DNA of 64,000 nt from positions 1,682,001 through 1,746,000 of the forward strand of contig NZ_CP014264.1 in assembly GCF_001553685.1 (NCBI RefSeq), given 5' to 3'. Of this stretch, positions 28,568 to 36,955 are shown piece by piece; position 1 is the first letter of the stretch, and the number at the start of each line of letters is the position of its first letter. This stretch comes from Streptococcus sp. oral taxon 431. GTDB taxonomy: Bacteria > Bacillota > Bacilli > Lactobacillales > Streptococcaceae. The position numbers and the translations under genes are program-made. A model generated the notes under the pieces. The model saw only the letters and a program-made list of their open reading frames with translations, had not been told where the DNA came from and did not search any database.

Positions 28568-28993
28568 CTATATGATAATCCCTTCCAAATGATCCAATTC
28601 ATGCTGACAAATCTGAGCAGGAAATCCTGTCAGGGTAATGGTTTGCTCTTGCCAATGGATATCTCTGTAGCTTACTGTAATCTTCTCATACCGAGTTGTC
28701 GGTCTGACACCTGTCAAAGACAAACATCCTTCCTCCGTTTCATATGGCCCTTCAAAGGATTGAAGAACTGGATTAAACATAACCATGGGAATCATGCCGA
28801 TATTAAAAATAATGACGCGTTTTTGTACCCCAATCATATTGGCCGCTAGTCCAACACAGGTTTCTCGGTTAGCCAATAGGGTGTCCTGCAAATCCTTTGC
28901 TATGGGTAAATCTTCCTGACCAGCAGGCTGGGATATCTGCGATAAAAACATCATATCTTTTACAATTTTCTTTTCCAAGATTCTTTCCTCCAT
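28568..28993 (-). CDS. Peptide deformylase-like protein with altered motif 1
   Basis: 141 residues, shorter than the main deformylase of Gram-positives (about 180-205). Metal ligands are all present: C90 in EGCLS, and H131 and H135 in QHELDH with catalytic E132. Motif 1, normally GVGLAAPQIG, reads CVGLAANMIG, so the glutamine that stabilises the transition state is methionine (M53). The protein may have weak or different activity, or act on another substrate. Pneumococcus carries a similar short second deformylase next to the calcium ATPase gene. Binding site AAGGAG upstream; located after caxP on the same strand behind a terminator. Confidence 0.8.
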   Translation of the reverse strand: MEERILEKKIVKDMMFLSQISQPAGQEDLPIAKDLQDTLLANRETCVGLAANMIGVQKRVIIFNIGMIPMVMFNPVLQSFEGPYETEEGCLSLTGVRPTTRYEKITVSYRDIHWQEQTITLTGFPAQICQHELDHLEGIII

Positions 28994-29054
28994 GCGATAT
29001 CATTCTCCTTGATTATAGCACAAAATCTTTGTCAGTTTACCTTTATATACAAAC

Positions 29055-29079
29055 AAAAAGCCATCCGAAGATGACTTTT
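29055..29079 (-). terminator. Terminator after caxP
   Basis: GTCATC and GATGGC form a 6-bp stem closed by a stable TTCG tetraloop and followed by TTTTTG on the minus strand. Confidence 0.8.
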
Positions 29080-29088
29080 CATAATTGT

Positions 29089-31773
29089 TTAAATAGCGTT
29101 TTTATCTTTTCCAAGTGCTCGTTGAACTGCTTTGACAATCTCAACAAGGACTACAATCATAAGCGCTCCTACAGCGACCACCATCCATTGAGTCAAACTC
29201 AAATGTGACACGTGGAAGAGATTATTAAATCCAGGAACCAAAATTGTCACCACAAAGAGGACGAAGGCAACTGGGATAGACCAGTTAAAGGTCTTGTTAG
29301 TAAAGAGTCCCACTTTAAAGATTGATTGGTAAACCGACTTAACGTTAAAGGCATGGAGCAATTGGATCAAACCGAGAGTTGCAAAAGCCATGGTAAGGGC
29401 ATCCGCATGGATTTCAGTATGACTTTGGTGCTCTGGGAAAAGAAGAGCCCAACCATAAACACCTAGAACTAGCATGGTTTGGAAGATTCCTTGATAAATA
29501 ATTGCTCCGAAGACACCACCATCAAAGAAGTTAGACTTACGACCACGAGGTTTGTGGGTCATAACACCTGGCTCAGCTGGCTCAACACCAAGGGCAATGG
29601 CTGGAAGCGTATCTGTTACCAAGTTAATCCAGAGAAGATGCACTGGTTGCAACACATCCCAACCAAAGAGGGTTGCAAAGAAAATCGTGAAGACTTCAGC
29701 CATGTTAGCAGACAAGAGATACTGGATAGATTTTTGGATATTTGAGAAGACCTTACGTCCTTCTTCAACCGCTACGATAATGGTTGCAAAGTTATCATCA
29801 GCAAGGACCATATCAGAAGCACCCTTAGAAACCTCTGTACCAGTAATCCCCATACCGATACCGATGTCAGCTGTCTTAAGTGATGGCGCATCATTGACTC
29901 CATCACCTGTCATGGCAACAACTTTACCTTCTTTTTGCCATGCTTTCACGATACGAACCTTGTGCTCAGGTGATACACGTGCGTATACAGAGTATTGCTT
30001 AAAGACTTTTTGGAATTCTTCATCAGTGAGTTCATTCAACTCAGCACCCGTGAAGACATGGTCTTCTGTATCATTTGGATCGATGATTCCAAGACGTTTG
30101 GCAATAGCTTCCGCTGTATCTTGGTGGTCACCCGTGATCATGATTGGACGGATACCTGCTTCCTTAGCGACACGAACAGCTTCTGCTGCTTCTGGACGCT
30201 CAGGGTCAATCATGCCGACCAAACCAGAGAAGATGAGGTCAGATTCAACAATTTCAGATTCCAAGGTTGGGATTTCATTGCTTGTCTTATAAGCCATCAT
30301 CAAGACACGAAGAGCTTGTTTGGCCAATTCTTTGTTAGTTTCAAGGATAGCATTTTTATCTTCTTCTGTGATTGGACGAACTTCCCCATTGACCTCAATA
30401 CGAGTCACGCGCTTGAGCAATTGGTCAGGTGCCCCCTTAACAGCGATAAAGTAAGAACCGTCTGCTTCCTTATGGATGGTAGACATGAGCTTTCGATCAG
30501 AGTCAAATGGCAATTCAGCCACACGTGGCTCATCCTTCAAGATTTCACGAACGTCAAAGTTGTGGTCCAGACCAAACTGTACCAATGCAGTCTCCGTTGG
30601 GTCCCCAATCAACTTGCCAGATGGGTCTACCTTTGTATCATTGGCAAAGTTCATAATACGAAGGGTATTGTTGCTAGCTCCAATTTCTGTTGCTGCACTT
30701 TGCAATTGACCGTTAGTATAGACTTTTTCAACCGTCATTTGGTTCATAGTCAAGGTACCTGTTTTATCAGACGCGATGATTTCTGTTGAACCAAGAGTTT
30801 CAACCGCTGGTAATTTACGAACAATCGAATTACGTTTGGCAAGGGTTGTTGTTCCCAAAGATAGAACGATGGTTACAATGGCAGGAAGTCCTTCTGGAAT
30901 CGCAGCAACCGCAAGAGCAACCGCAACCATCAAGCCTTCCAACGGATGTTCACCACGAACGAATACACCAACCAAGAAAGTAATAACGGCAATCACAACA
31001 ATCAAGTAAGTCAAGGCCTTAGATAATTGTTCCAAGCTTTGCTTCAATGGTGTCTCTGTCTCGTCGGCATTAGCCAACATATCTGCAATCTTACCAACTT
31101 CTGTATACATACCAGTGTTGGTCACGACACCAATCCCACGACCGTATGTGACGTTTGAGTTTTGGTAACCCATGTTAACACGATCCCCGATACCAGCATC
31201 TGCTTCAACAAGTCCTGTCACATCTTTTTCAACTGGCACAGACTCCCCTGTAAGAGCTGCTTCTTCTATTTTAAGGGAAGCTGCTTCGAACAAGCGCATA
31301 TCTGCAGGCACGACATCTCCCGCTTCAAGCAAGACGATATCTCCAGGTACCAATTCTTTCGAGTCAATCTCAATAACATGACCATCACGACGAACACGGG
31401 CCATCGGGCTAGACATATTTTTCAGAGCTTCAATGGCTGCTTCTGCTTGCCCTTCTTGGTAAACCCCAAAGGCAGCATTCAAGACAACAACGGCCAAGAT
31501 AATAATGGCATCTGTTAAACCATCCATCCCTTCTGTAATTACAGAAAGTGCGGCTGCTGCTAGCAAGATGATAATCATCAAATCCTTAAATTGATCAAGG
31601 AATTTAGCTAGTAGGCTACGTTTCTCTCCCTCTTCCAACTCATTACGACCATAAGTCGCTAAGCGTTCTTGAGCTTGAGCAGTTGACAAACCTTCGATAG
31701 ATGAGTCCAAGTTCTTTAGGACTTCTTCTGAGGTTTGTGTGTAAAACAAGTCTTTATTTTGTTCTTTTGACAA
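29089..31773 (-). CDS. caxP: P-type cation-transporting ATPase, Ca/Mn exporter (CaxP/MgtA)
   Basis: Type II P-type ATPase of 894 residues that exports Ca2+ and Mn2+. Visible parts: actuator motif TGES (175-178), the PEGLP ion-binding helix (about 293-297), phosphorylation site D336 in SDKTGTLT, the hinge TGDGVNDAPSLK, and about ten membrane segments. It is preceded by a yybP-ykoY riboswitch with its own promoter and terminator, so manganese should switch it on. The pneumococcal orthologue was first called CaxP and later MgtA. Manganese exporter gene mntE is nearby, but here separated by a three-gene insert. Confidence 0.93.
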   Translation of the reverse strand: MSKEQNKDLFYTQTSEEVLKNLDSSIEGLSTAQAQERLATYGRNELEEGEKRSLLAKFLDQFKDLMIIILLAAAALSVITEGMDGLTDAIIILAVVVLNAAFGVYQEGQAEAAIEALKNMSSPMARVRRDGHVIEIDSKELVPGDIVLLEAGDVVPADMRLFEAASLKIEEAALTGESVPVEKDVTGLVEADAGIGDRVNMGYQNSNVTYGRGIGVVTNTGMYTEVGKIADMLANADETETPLKQSLEQLSKALTYLIVVIAVITFLVGVFVRGEHPLEGLMVAVALAVAAIPEGLPAIVTIVLSLGTTTLAKRNSIVRKLPAVETLGSTEIIASDKTGTLTMNQMTVEKVYTNGQLQSAATEIGASNNTLRIMNFANDTKVDPSGKLIGDPTETALVQFGLDHNFDVREILKDEPRVAELPFDSDRKLMSTIHKEADGSYFIAVKGAPDQLLKRVTRIEVNGEVRPITEEDKNAILETNKELAKQALRVLMMAYKTSNEIPTLESEIVESDLIFSGLVGMIDPERPEAAEAVRVAKEAGIRPIMITGDHQDTAEAIAKRLGIIDPNDTEDHVFTGAELNELTDEEFQKVFKQYSVYARVSPEHKVRIVKAWQKEGKVVAMTGDGVNDAPSLKTADIGIGMGITGTEVSKGASDMVLADDNFATIIVAVEEGRKVFSNIQKSIQYLLSANMAEVFTIFFATLFGWDVLQPVHLLWINLVTDTLPAIALGVEPAEPGVMTHKPRGRKSNFFDGGVFGAIIYQGIFQTMLVLGVYGWALLFPEHQSHTEIHADALTMAFATLGLIQLLHAFNVKSVYQSIFKVGLFTNKTFNWSIPVAFVLFVVTILVPGFNNLFHVSHLSLTQWMVVAVGALMIVVLVEIVKAVQRALGKDKNAI

Positions 31774-31803
31774 AACAGTCTCCTCCTTTTTGGCCTCTTT
31801 TTA

Positions 31804-31840
31804 CAAAAAAAGAGACCTGTTTTTTAAAAAAACAAGTCTC
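31804..31840 (-). terminator. Intrinsic terminator of the Mn riboswitch
   Basis: GAGACTTGTTTTTT pairs with AAAAACAGGTCTC, one of the longest stems in the window, followed by seven T residues on the minus strand, 30 bp before the caxP start. Its 5' arm overlaps the end of the riboswitch fold, as expected for an on-switch. Confidence 0.82.
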
Positions 31841-31919
31841 GCTGTTTAATATAGTGCCGGAAATAATTCGTAATGACGACACTATCGCGGTTAACCGCCA
31901 GCTACTCCCTTGAGTAGTT
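31835..31919 (-). promoter_or_regulatory. yybP-ykoY manganese riboswitch
   Basis: The minus-strand leader of caxP contains AACTACTC-AAGG-GAGTAG, a GGCGGTTAACCGCG hairpin, GTCGTCATTACGA and a closing segment pairing TAGTG with CACTA. Order and core bases match the yybP-ykoY class, which binds Mn2+. Binding would compete with the terminator at 31804-31840 and allow caxP expression when manganese is high; this switch has been described upstream of the pneumococcal orthologue. Confidence 0.8.
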
Positions 31920-31921
31920 CT

Positions 31922-31949
31922 ATTATATCAGAATTTCAAAAGTTTTCAA
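31922..31949 (-). promoter_or_regulatory. Promoter of the Mn riboswitch and caxP
   Basis: -35 TTGAAA at 31944-31949, 16-bp spacer, extended -10 TGATATAAT with TATAAT at 31922-31927. It lies 14 bp after the stop of the upstream glycosyltransferase gene. Confidence 0.8.
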
Positions 31950-31963
31950 GTTTTGAGGTGGGG

Positions 31964-32932
31964 TTACTCATCACTCTCATCATAGGTGCGATCGCTGATA
32001 ATATATCTTGGACGTTGTTTCGTTTCTAGATAGATTTTTCCGATATATTCCCCAATTACACCAAGACTAATGAGTTGAACCCCGCCAAGTAAGCTTACAA
32101 TGGCGTAGGTACTGGCCCATCCGGCTACTACTGTACCAGCAAATTTGCTCCACAAAACCCAGATGATCAACAAAAAACTAAAAAGTGAAGTCATAACTCC
32201 CAGGCTAGTAATCAAGCGAATAGGTTTAATAGATAGGCTAGTAATACCATCCATTGCTAGACCAAGCATTTTAGAAAGTGGATAGTGACTTTCTCCAGCA
32301 ATTCGTTCATGACGTTTATAAGTCACGTAGGAATACTTAAACCCTACAAGAGGCATAATACCTCGAAGAAATAAGTTAACTTCTTTAAATTTAGCAAGTT
32401 CATGAATAAAACGTTTGGAGACTAAACGATAGTCAGCATGATTAAAAACGACATCTGCTCCAAATAAATGCATCACCTTATAGAATCCCTCTGCTGTAAT
32501 ACGTTTAAAAGCCGAATCTGTCTCTCGATTATCACGAACGCCGTAGACAATCTCTGAACCTGACTTATATTCAGCAATCATCTGATCCATACAATCAATA
32601 TCATCTTGACCATCTGCGTCAATGGTAATCACGATATCCGCAAATTCTGCAGCTTCGTACATCCCAGCAAGAACACTACTTTGATGACCACGGTTTCGAC
32701 TTTGAGAAATACCTACAACATATGGATTCGATGAAGCATATTTTTGGATAAGTTCCCAAGTTCGATCCTTACTGCCATCATTCACATACATGACCTTACT
32801 ATTGGGATGAACCTCTTGATTTTTCACCAATTCCTCAATTTTCCCAACAAACATCGGATTGGTATGAGGCAACACTTGCTCTTCGTTATAACATGGAATC
32901 ACGATATATAAAATCGGATTATTTCTACTCAT
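31964..32932 (-). CDS. GT2-family polyprenyl-phosphate glycosyltransferase (GtrB/DPM1-like)
   Basis: 322 residues. The N-terminal GT-A domain has IVIPCYNEEQVLP, MYVNDGSKDRTW and the metal-binding TIDADGQDD; two C-terminal membrane segments (about 235-300) follow, then GVIGEYIGKIY. This is the layout of enzymes that load a sugar onto undecaprenyl phosphate for transfer outside the membrane. The ATG overlaps the end of the acyltransferase gene by 8 bp, so it is the last gene of a three-gene operon. The sugar is unknown. No terminator separates it from the caxP promoter. Confidence 0.85.
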   Translation of the reverse strand: MSRNNPILYIVIPCYNEEQVLPHTNPMFVGKIEELVKNQEVHPNSKVMYVNDGSKDRTWELIQKYASSNPYVVGISQSRNRGHQSSVLAGMYEAAEFADIVITIDADGQDDIDCMDQMIAEYKSGSEIVYGVRDNRETDSAFKRITAEGFYKVMHLFGADVVFNHADYRLVSKRFIHELAKFKEVNLFLRGIMPLVGFKYSYVTYKRHERIAGESHYPLSKMLGLAMDGITSLSIKPIRLITSLGVMTSLFSFLLIIWVLWSKFAGTVVAGWASTYAIVSLLGGVQLISLGVIGEYIGKIYLETKQRPRYIISDRTYDESDE

Positions 32933-33956
32933 TTTTGACTCCTAATCTTTTAAATCCAAAGGGAAAATTGGTCCCTCTAAATACTCTGACAATCAATTCA
33001 CACCCTACTAAAGTCAATAGTGTCACAACACTTGTAGTAACGTAGCCATTCACAAAAATACCAGTATATCTTGTAGACAGTTGTAAAACTAATTTTTCTA
33101 CTAGTACTAAAACAATTGGGGCATGGACACCATAGTAAATCAAGGTTCTTTGACCGATTGATTTCAAGAGAGTCATTTCAGGAATTGACTTAAAGAATAT
33201 GAGGGTGGACCATATACCTGAAATTGCAGCAATGTAAAACAAGAGATGGTTTCCAATCTGTTGATAGTAAAGATCAACAATCTGTTTCCCACTCCAATGA
33301 TAGTTCAACCTACCAACAAATATAGTTAGCAATAAGGCAAGCGGCAAATAATAAATTGCAAAAAACTTTTCCATCTGCGCTAAATATTTTCTCACTCCGA
33401 CACCTAAGAGTGTAAATATAATGGCTACAGGGACCAGGTCAATATTCCAGATAAGATAAAAATTCCAAGCATAGATTTTTTGTCCCAAAACGACTAAAAA
33501 TAAAAGTGATACACTAATCAAAAGCCATTGGATAATGGTCCATTTTTTTCTGAGAATAAAGTAACTAAAAACATGTGCTAAAAACATGACATTCAGAAAC
33601 CATAACTGAAAATAAACATGCAAGCGGTCTGACAACAATAACTGTTTAGTAAAATGAATAAGATTAAAACTAAACACTTGTTCAGGATACATGACAAAGA
33701 GTTGAAATAGAAAAACAAAAATATTCAGGCAAAAAAAGGGAACAACCAAACTTTTCACCTTGCTAAGAAAATATTCCTTAAATGTTTTGTATTTAGTGAC
33801 ATTTAAAGTAAAACCTGACAAGAAGAAAAATAAGGGGATATGAAAAACATAGAGGAGTACTTTTGCACGAAGAGGCACAAAACTGCTATGCCCTATAATA
33901 ACAAGTATAATCGCTAGCCCCTTAGCCATATCTAGGTAACCTATGCGCTTTTTCAT
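32925..33956 (-). CDS. Membrane acyltransferase 3 family protein (OafA/fucose O-acetylase-like)
   Basis: 343 residues with about ten membrane segments. The N-terminus, GYLDMAKGLAIILVIIGH, carries the basic residue plus ten residues plus histidine pattern of acyltransferase-3 enzymes, followed by VFHIPLFFFLSGF. Such proteins acetylate or otherwise acylate surface sugars. Coupled to its neighbours: one base after the upstream stop codon, and overlapping the downstream glycosyltransferase by 8 bp. Probably adds an acyl group to the same glycan as the other two gene products. Confidence 0.82.
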   Translation of the reverse strand: MKKRIGYLDMAKGLAIILVIIGHSSFVPLRAKVLLYVFHIPLFFFLSGFTLNVTKYKTFKEYFLSKVKSLVVPFFCLNIFVFLFQLFVMYPEQVFSFNLIHFTKQLLLSDRLHVYFQLWFLNVMFLAHVFSYFILRKKWTIIQWLLISVSLLFLVVLGQKIYAWNFYLIWNIDLVPVAIIFTLLGVGVRKYLAQMEKFFAIYYLPLALLLTIFVGRLNYHWSGKQIVDLYYQQIGNHLLFYIAAISGIWSTLIFFKSIPEMTLLKSIGQRTLIYYGVHAPIVLVLVEKLVLQLSTRYTGIFVNGYVTTSVVTLLTLVGCELIVRVFRGTNFPFGFKRLGVKNE

Positions 33957-33957
33957 C

Positions 33958-35568
33958 CTATCTCCCTTCTCCTGTTCTTAGTCGATAAAGATTCATGTCA
34001 GAAGTGACCACCTCAACTTCTTCAAAATAAACATCTTTCTGGTAATGTTCTTTCATTATTTTCTTGACTTGATCCATCTTTCCTGAAGAGGGTGACCAAA
34101 AGAATAGGATATTCTCCTTATCAATAGCAGAAGAAAGAAGATTACTAGGCTCCTCAACATGATACTTTTTCATTAATTGATAATAATGTGGCGAAAAAGT
34201 TTGCCAGTTACCTAAGGTTGTTGTATTTTCAACCAACTGATCAGGCTTCCTTCTAATCGTAGCCAAGCTCGGTTGAGAATTGACAAGTGTTCCATAACCG
34301 CCAAAAACAAGCAATTTATCAGAATGTTTTTCCACTACATCATGATACTCTGATACCATGGATGATTGAATGATTGGGAACCAGTAAAGTTCTTGTCCTA
34401 CACTATCTACCCAGGCCATACTCGCCAGCATTCCTACAAGTTGTAGACTATAAAAAATTCCCCTTTTCTTCAACAGTTTACGCTTATTGTAAAATAAGGG
34501 TGCATAGTAGATAAAAAAGATTAAAAAGCTAACGATAATCGGGATATAAACACGTTCTACCACTCTCTGCCTAACAAATAGAGCGCCAATTAGTGCAAAT
34601 GGAACAAGCGGGAGTAACCAGCCATAGACTTTCTTAGGCTTAAAGAACAAAAACCAGCCAACCATAACAAGAAGAAAGGTTGTCAAAATAATGTTTTGGA
34701 AATAATCTTTCACCATCTGAAATACATTAAAGGAGTACTTCTCAGAGAAAGAACGTACGGATTGAATTTTTGTTAACAGCTCATTGTTCAAAGCATCTTT
34801 TTCTGCAAACAACCAGTAGGTTGAAGCAGATAAGTCGTTTTCACTGACCCCCAATTCCTGAAATTCCTTGGCATGCTTCTCATAATCAATTGCAGGGAAA
34901 TCTCTCAAATTGGTACTTAGAGTATTCCAATTTAGGTATTCTCGAACATCTGGTCTCATTAAGGTATAAATTTTATTGGAAGCAAAGATAAGTAAAATGA
35001 CAGCAGATAACAAGAATAATTCTTTTTTCTTTTTTCCTTTGATGACTTCAAAAGCTAGGAAGGGGAGCAAAAGCAATAATAAACTAGCAATAATTTGCGA
35101 CCTAATCGATAACCCTATTACAGACAAAAGCATTCCCGTTAGGTATTTTCTATCAAATAATAATAGTATAGCTGCTGTCGATAACAAGTAAGCAATTACT
35201 GAAAACGAGAAATACTTCATTAAAACCATTTGAAGTAAAATTACTAAGGGAAGTAAGAAATAATATTTCTTTCTAAAAAAGAACTCCAAATAGATGCTAA
35301 AACTCAAGCAAAAACTGAGAGCTAAGAAAATAAAATAAATATTCCAAGTTGTAAATAATTGCTGAAGAAATACTAAAGCAGATGATAACAAAATTCCAAT
35401 ATAGGGAAGCAACATATTATCACCCGATAATATGGTTTGATTGACCATGACATCATCAATCACTGGATAATCAAACCCCTTAACTACTCTATAGCCATAA
35501 AAAATAAGAAATGGTAGCAACAGCAAACCAATTCGAATCACTCTATCAATGATTTGTTTATGATTCAT
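33958..35568 (-). CDS. Polytopic membrane protein, possible GT-C-type glycosyltransferase
   Basis: 536 residues, around ten to twelve hydrophobic segments, a large polar loop at about 220-285 and a polar C-terminal domain of about 125 residues (starting near EYHDVVEKH). An acidic pair follows the first membrane segment (YPVIDDVMVNQ), in the place where lipid-linked-sugar glycosyltransferases of the GT-C fold and Gtr-type proteins keep their catalytic acids. First gene of the operon with the acyltransferase and the GT2 enzyme. I infer that it transfers the lipid-linked sugar to a surface polymer; I do not recognise a named family. Confidence 0.6.
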   Translation of the reverse strand: MNHKQIIDRVIRIGLLLLPFLIFYGYRVVKGFDYPVIDDVMVNQTILSGDNMLLPYIGILLSSALVFLQQLFTTWNIYFIFLALSFCLSFSIYLEFFFRKKYYFLLPLVILLQMVLMKYFSFSVIAYLLSTAAILLLFDRKYLTGMLLSVIGLSIRSQIIASLLLLLLPFLAFEVIKGKKKKELFLLSAVILLIFASNKIYTLMRPDVREYLNWNTLSTNLRDFPAIDYEKHAKEFQELGVSENDLSASTYWLFAEKDALNNELLTKIQSVRSFSEKYSFNVFQMVKDYFQNIILTTFLLVMVGWFLFFKPKKVYGWLLPLVPFALIGALFVRQRVVERVYIPIIVSFLIFFIYYAPLFYNKRKLLKKRGIFYSLQLVGMLASMAWVDSVGQELYWFPIIQSSMVSEYHDVVEKHSDKLLVFGGYGTLVNSQPSLATIRRKPDQLVENTTTLGNWQTFSPHYYQLMKKYHVEEPSNLLSSAIDKENILFFWSPSSGKMDQVKKIMKEHYQKDVYFEEVEVVTSDMNLYRLRTGEGR

Positions 35569-35602
35569 TAAAAACTCTTTCTAAAATAAATATTACCTTA
35601 TC

Positions 35603-35608
35603 ATTCTA
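35603..35608 (-). promoter_or_regulatory. Extended -10 promoter of the glycan-modification operon
   Basis: TGATAGAAT on the minus strand, about 35 bp before the first start codon of the operon. No strong -35. Confidence 0.45.
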
Positions 35609-35662
35609 TCATATTTCAAAATAAAAATCTGTTGATTTCTGAATAAATACCCTAATAGCCAT

Positions 35663-35691
35663 TTGAATTTTCCTTGGAAAACCAGTATAAT
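35663..35691 (+). promoter_or_regulatory. Sigma-A promoter of mntE
   Basis: -35 TTGAAT at 35663-35668, 17-bp spacer, -10 TATAAT at 35686-35691, about 33 bp before the ATG. The binding site GAAGGGGAG follows. Confidence 0.78.
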
Positions 35692-35724
35692 GAAAGAATA
35701 CTAAAATGCTTGAAGGGGAGTTAG

Positions 35725-36915
35725 ATGAATCAATCGGTTTCAAACTTAAAATTGGCTGAGCGTGGTGCCATTATCAGCATTTTGACCTATCTATTCTTGT
35801 CTGCAGCTAAGCTAGCAACCGGACACTTGCTCCATTCATCCAGTTTGGTGGCAGATGGTTTTAACAACGTTTCAGATATCGTTGGAAATGTAGCCCTTCT
35901 CATCGGGATTCGTTTGGCTCGCCAACCGGCAGATAGAGATCATCGCTTCGGTCACTGGAAAATAGAGGATTTGGCAAGTCTCATCACTTCCATCATCATG
36001 TTTTACGTTGGCTTTGATGTTCTACGTGATACCATCCAAAAAATACTCAGCCGAGAACAAACGGTCATTGACCCACTTGGTGCGACTCTGGGAGTCATCT
36101 CTGCCATTATCATGTTCGCCGTTTATCTCTACAATACCCATCTGAGTAAGCAAGCTAAGTCCAAAGCTCTCAAGACAGCGGCCAAGGACAATTTGTCAGA
36201 TGCTGTGACTTCTCTTGGAACTTCTATTGCTATCCTGGCAAGTAGCTTCAACTATCCAATCGTGGATAAGTTGGTCGCGATTATCATTACCTTCTTTATC
36301 CTCAAGACTGCCTATGATATCTTTATCGAGTCGTCTTTCAGTCTTTCAGATGGTTTTGATGAACATTTGTTGGAAGATTACCAAAAGGCTATCATGGAAA
36401 TTCCTAAGATTAGCAAGGTCAAATCACAACGCGGTCGTACTTACGGAAGTAATATCTATCTGGACATTACTCTCGAGATGAACCCAGATCTGTCTGTTTT
36501 CGAAAGCCACGAAATTGCAGATCAGGTTGAATCCATGTTATCCGAACGCTTTGGTGTCTTTGATACAGACATTCATATCGAACCAGCACCGATTCCTGAG
36601 GATGAAATTCTTGATAATGTCTATAAAAAATTACTCATGAGAGAGCAACTAATTGACCAAGGAAATCAACTGGAAGAGTTACTTGCAGAAGACTTCATTT
36701 ATATCCGCCAGGACGGACAAGAACTGGACAAGGATGCCTATAAGTCCGAAAAAGAACTGACATCTGCCATTAAAGAGCTTCATCTAACCTCGATCAGTCA
36801 GAAGACAAAACTGATCCGCTATCAGATTGGTGATACCATTCACACAAGCATTTGGCGCAGACATGAAACTTGGCAAAATATTTTCCATCAAGAAACAAAG
36901 ATAGAAAAAGACTAA
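35725..36915 (+). CDS. mntE: Manganese efflux protein, cation diffusion facilitator (MntE)
   Basis: 396-residue CDF transporter with six membrane segments in the first 200 residues and a cytoplasmic C-terminal domain longer than in most CDF proteins. The metal site motifs are VADGFNNVSD and AAKDNLSDA; asparagine in the place where zinc CDFs have histidine is a mark of the manganese group. Exports Mn2+. In pneumococcus mntE is, to my memory, adjacent to and divergent from the caxP ATPase gene; here about 3.8 kb of glycan genes lie between them. Confidence 0.88.
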   Translation: MNQSVSNLKLAERGAIISILTYLFLSAAKLATGHLLHSSSLVADGFNNVSDIVGNVALLIGIRLARQPADRDHRFGHWKIEDLASLITSIIMFYVGFDVLRDTIQKILSREQTVIDPLGATLGVISAIIMFAVYLYNTHLSKQAKSKALKTAAKDNLSDAVTSLGTSIAILASSFNYPIVDKLVAIIITFFILKTAYDIFIESSFSLSDGFDEHLLEDYQKAIMEIPKISKVKSQRGRTYGSNIYLDITLEMNPDLSVFESHEIADQVESMLSERFGVFDTDIHIEPAPIPEDEILDNVYKKLLMREQLIDQGNQLEELLAEDFIYIRQDGQELDKDAYKSEKELTSAIKELHLTSISQKTKLIRYQIGDTIHTSIWRRHETWQNIFHQETKIEKD

Positions 36916-36950
36916 AAAATGAGGCCGGGATAATTCCCGACCTCATTTTT
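36915..36950. terminator. Bidirectional terminator between mntE and scrK
   Basis: ATGAGGCCGGGA and TCCCGACCTCAT form a near-perfect stem with a short TAAT loop, flanked by A6 and T5. It serves both convergent genes. Confidence 0.88.
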
Positions 36951-36955
36951 CATGT

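Noticed and set aside
28201..28602. 133-codon minus-strand frame overlapping the deformylase-like gene
   Set aside because: No start signal, no family resemblance; the 54-residue membrane protein in another frame of the same strand has a good binding site and terminator.
29552..30789. Long plus-strand frames of 246 and 264 codons opposite caxP
   Set aside because: They overlap fully conserved P-type ATPase coding sequence, including the phosphorylation and hinge motifs.
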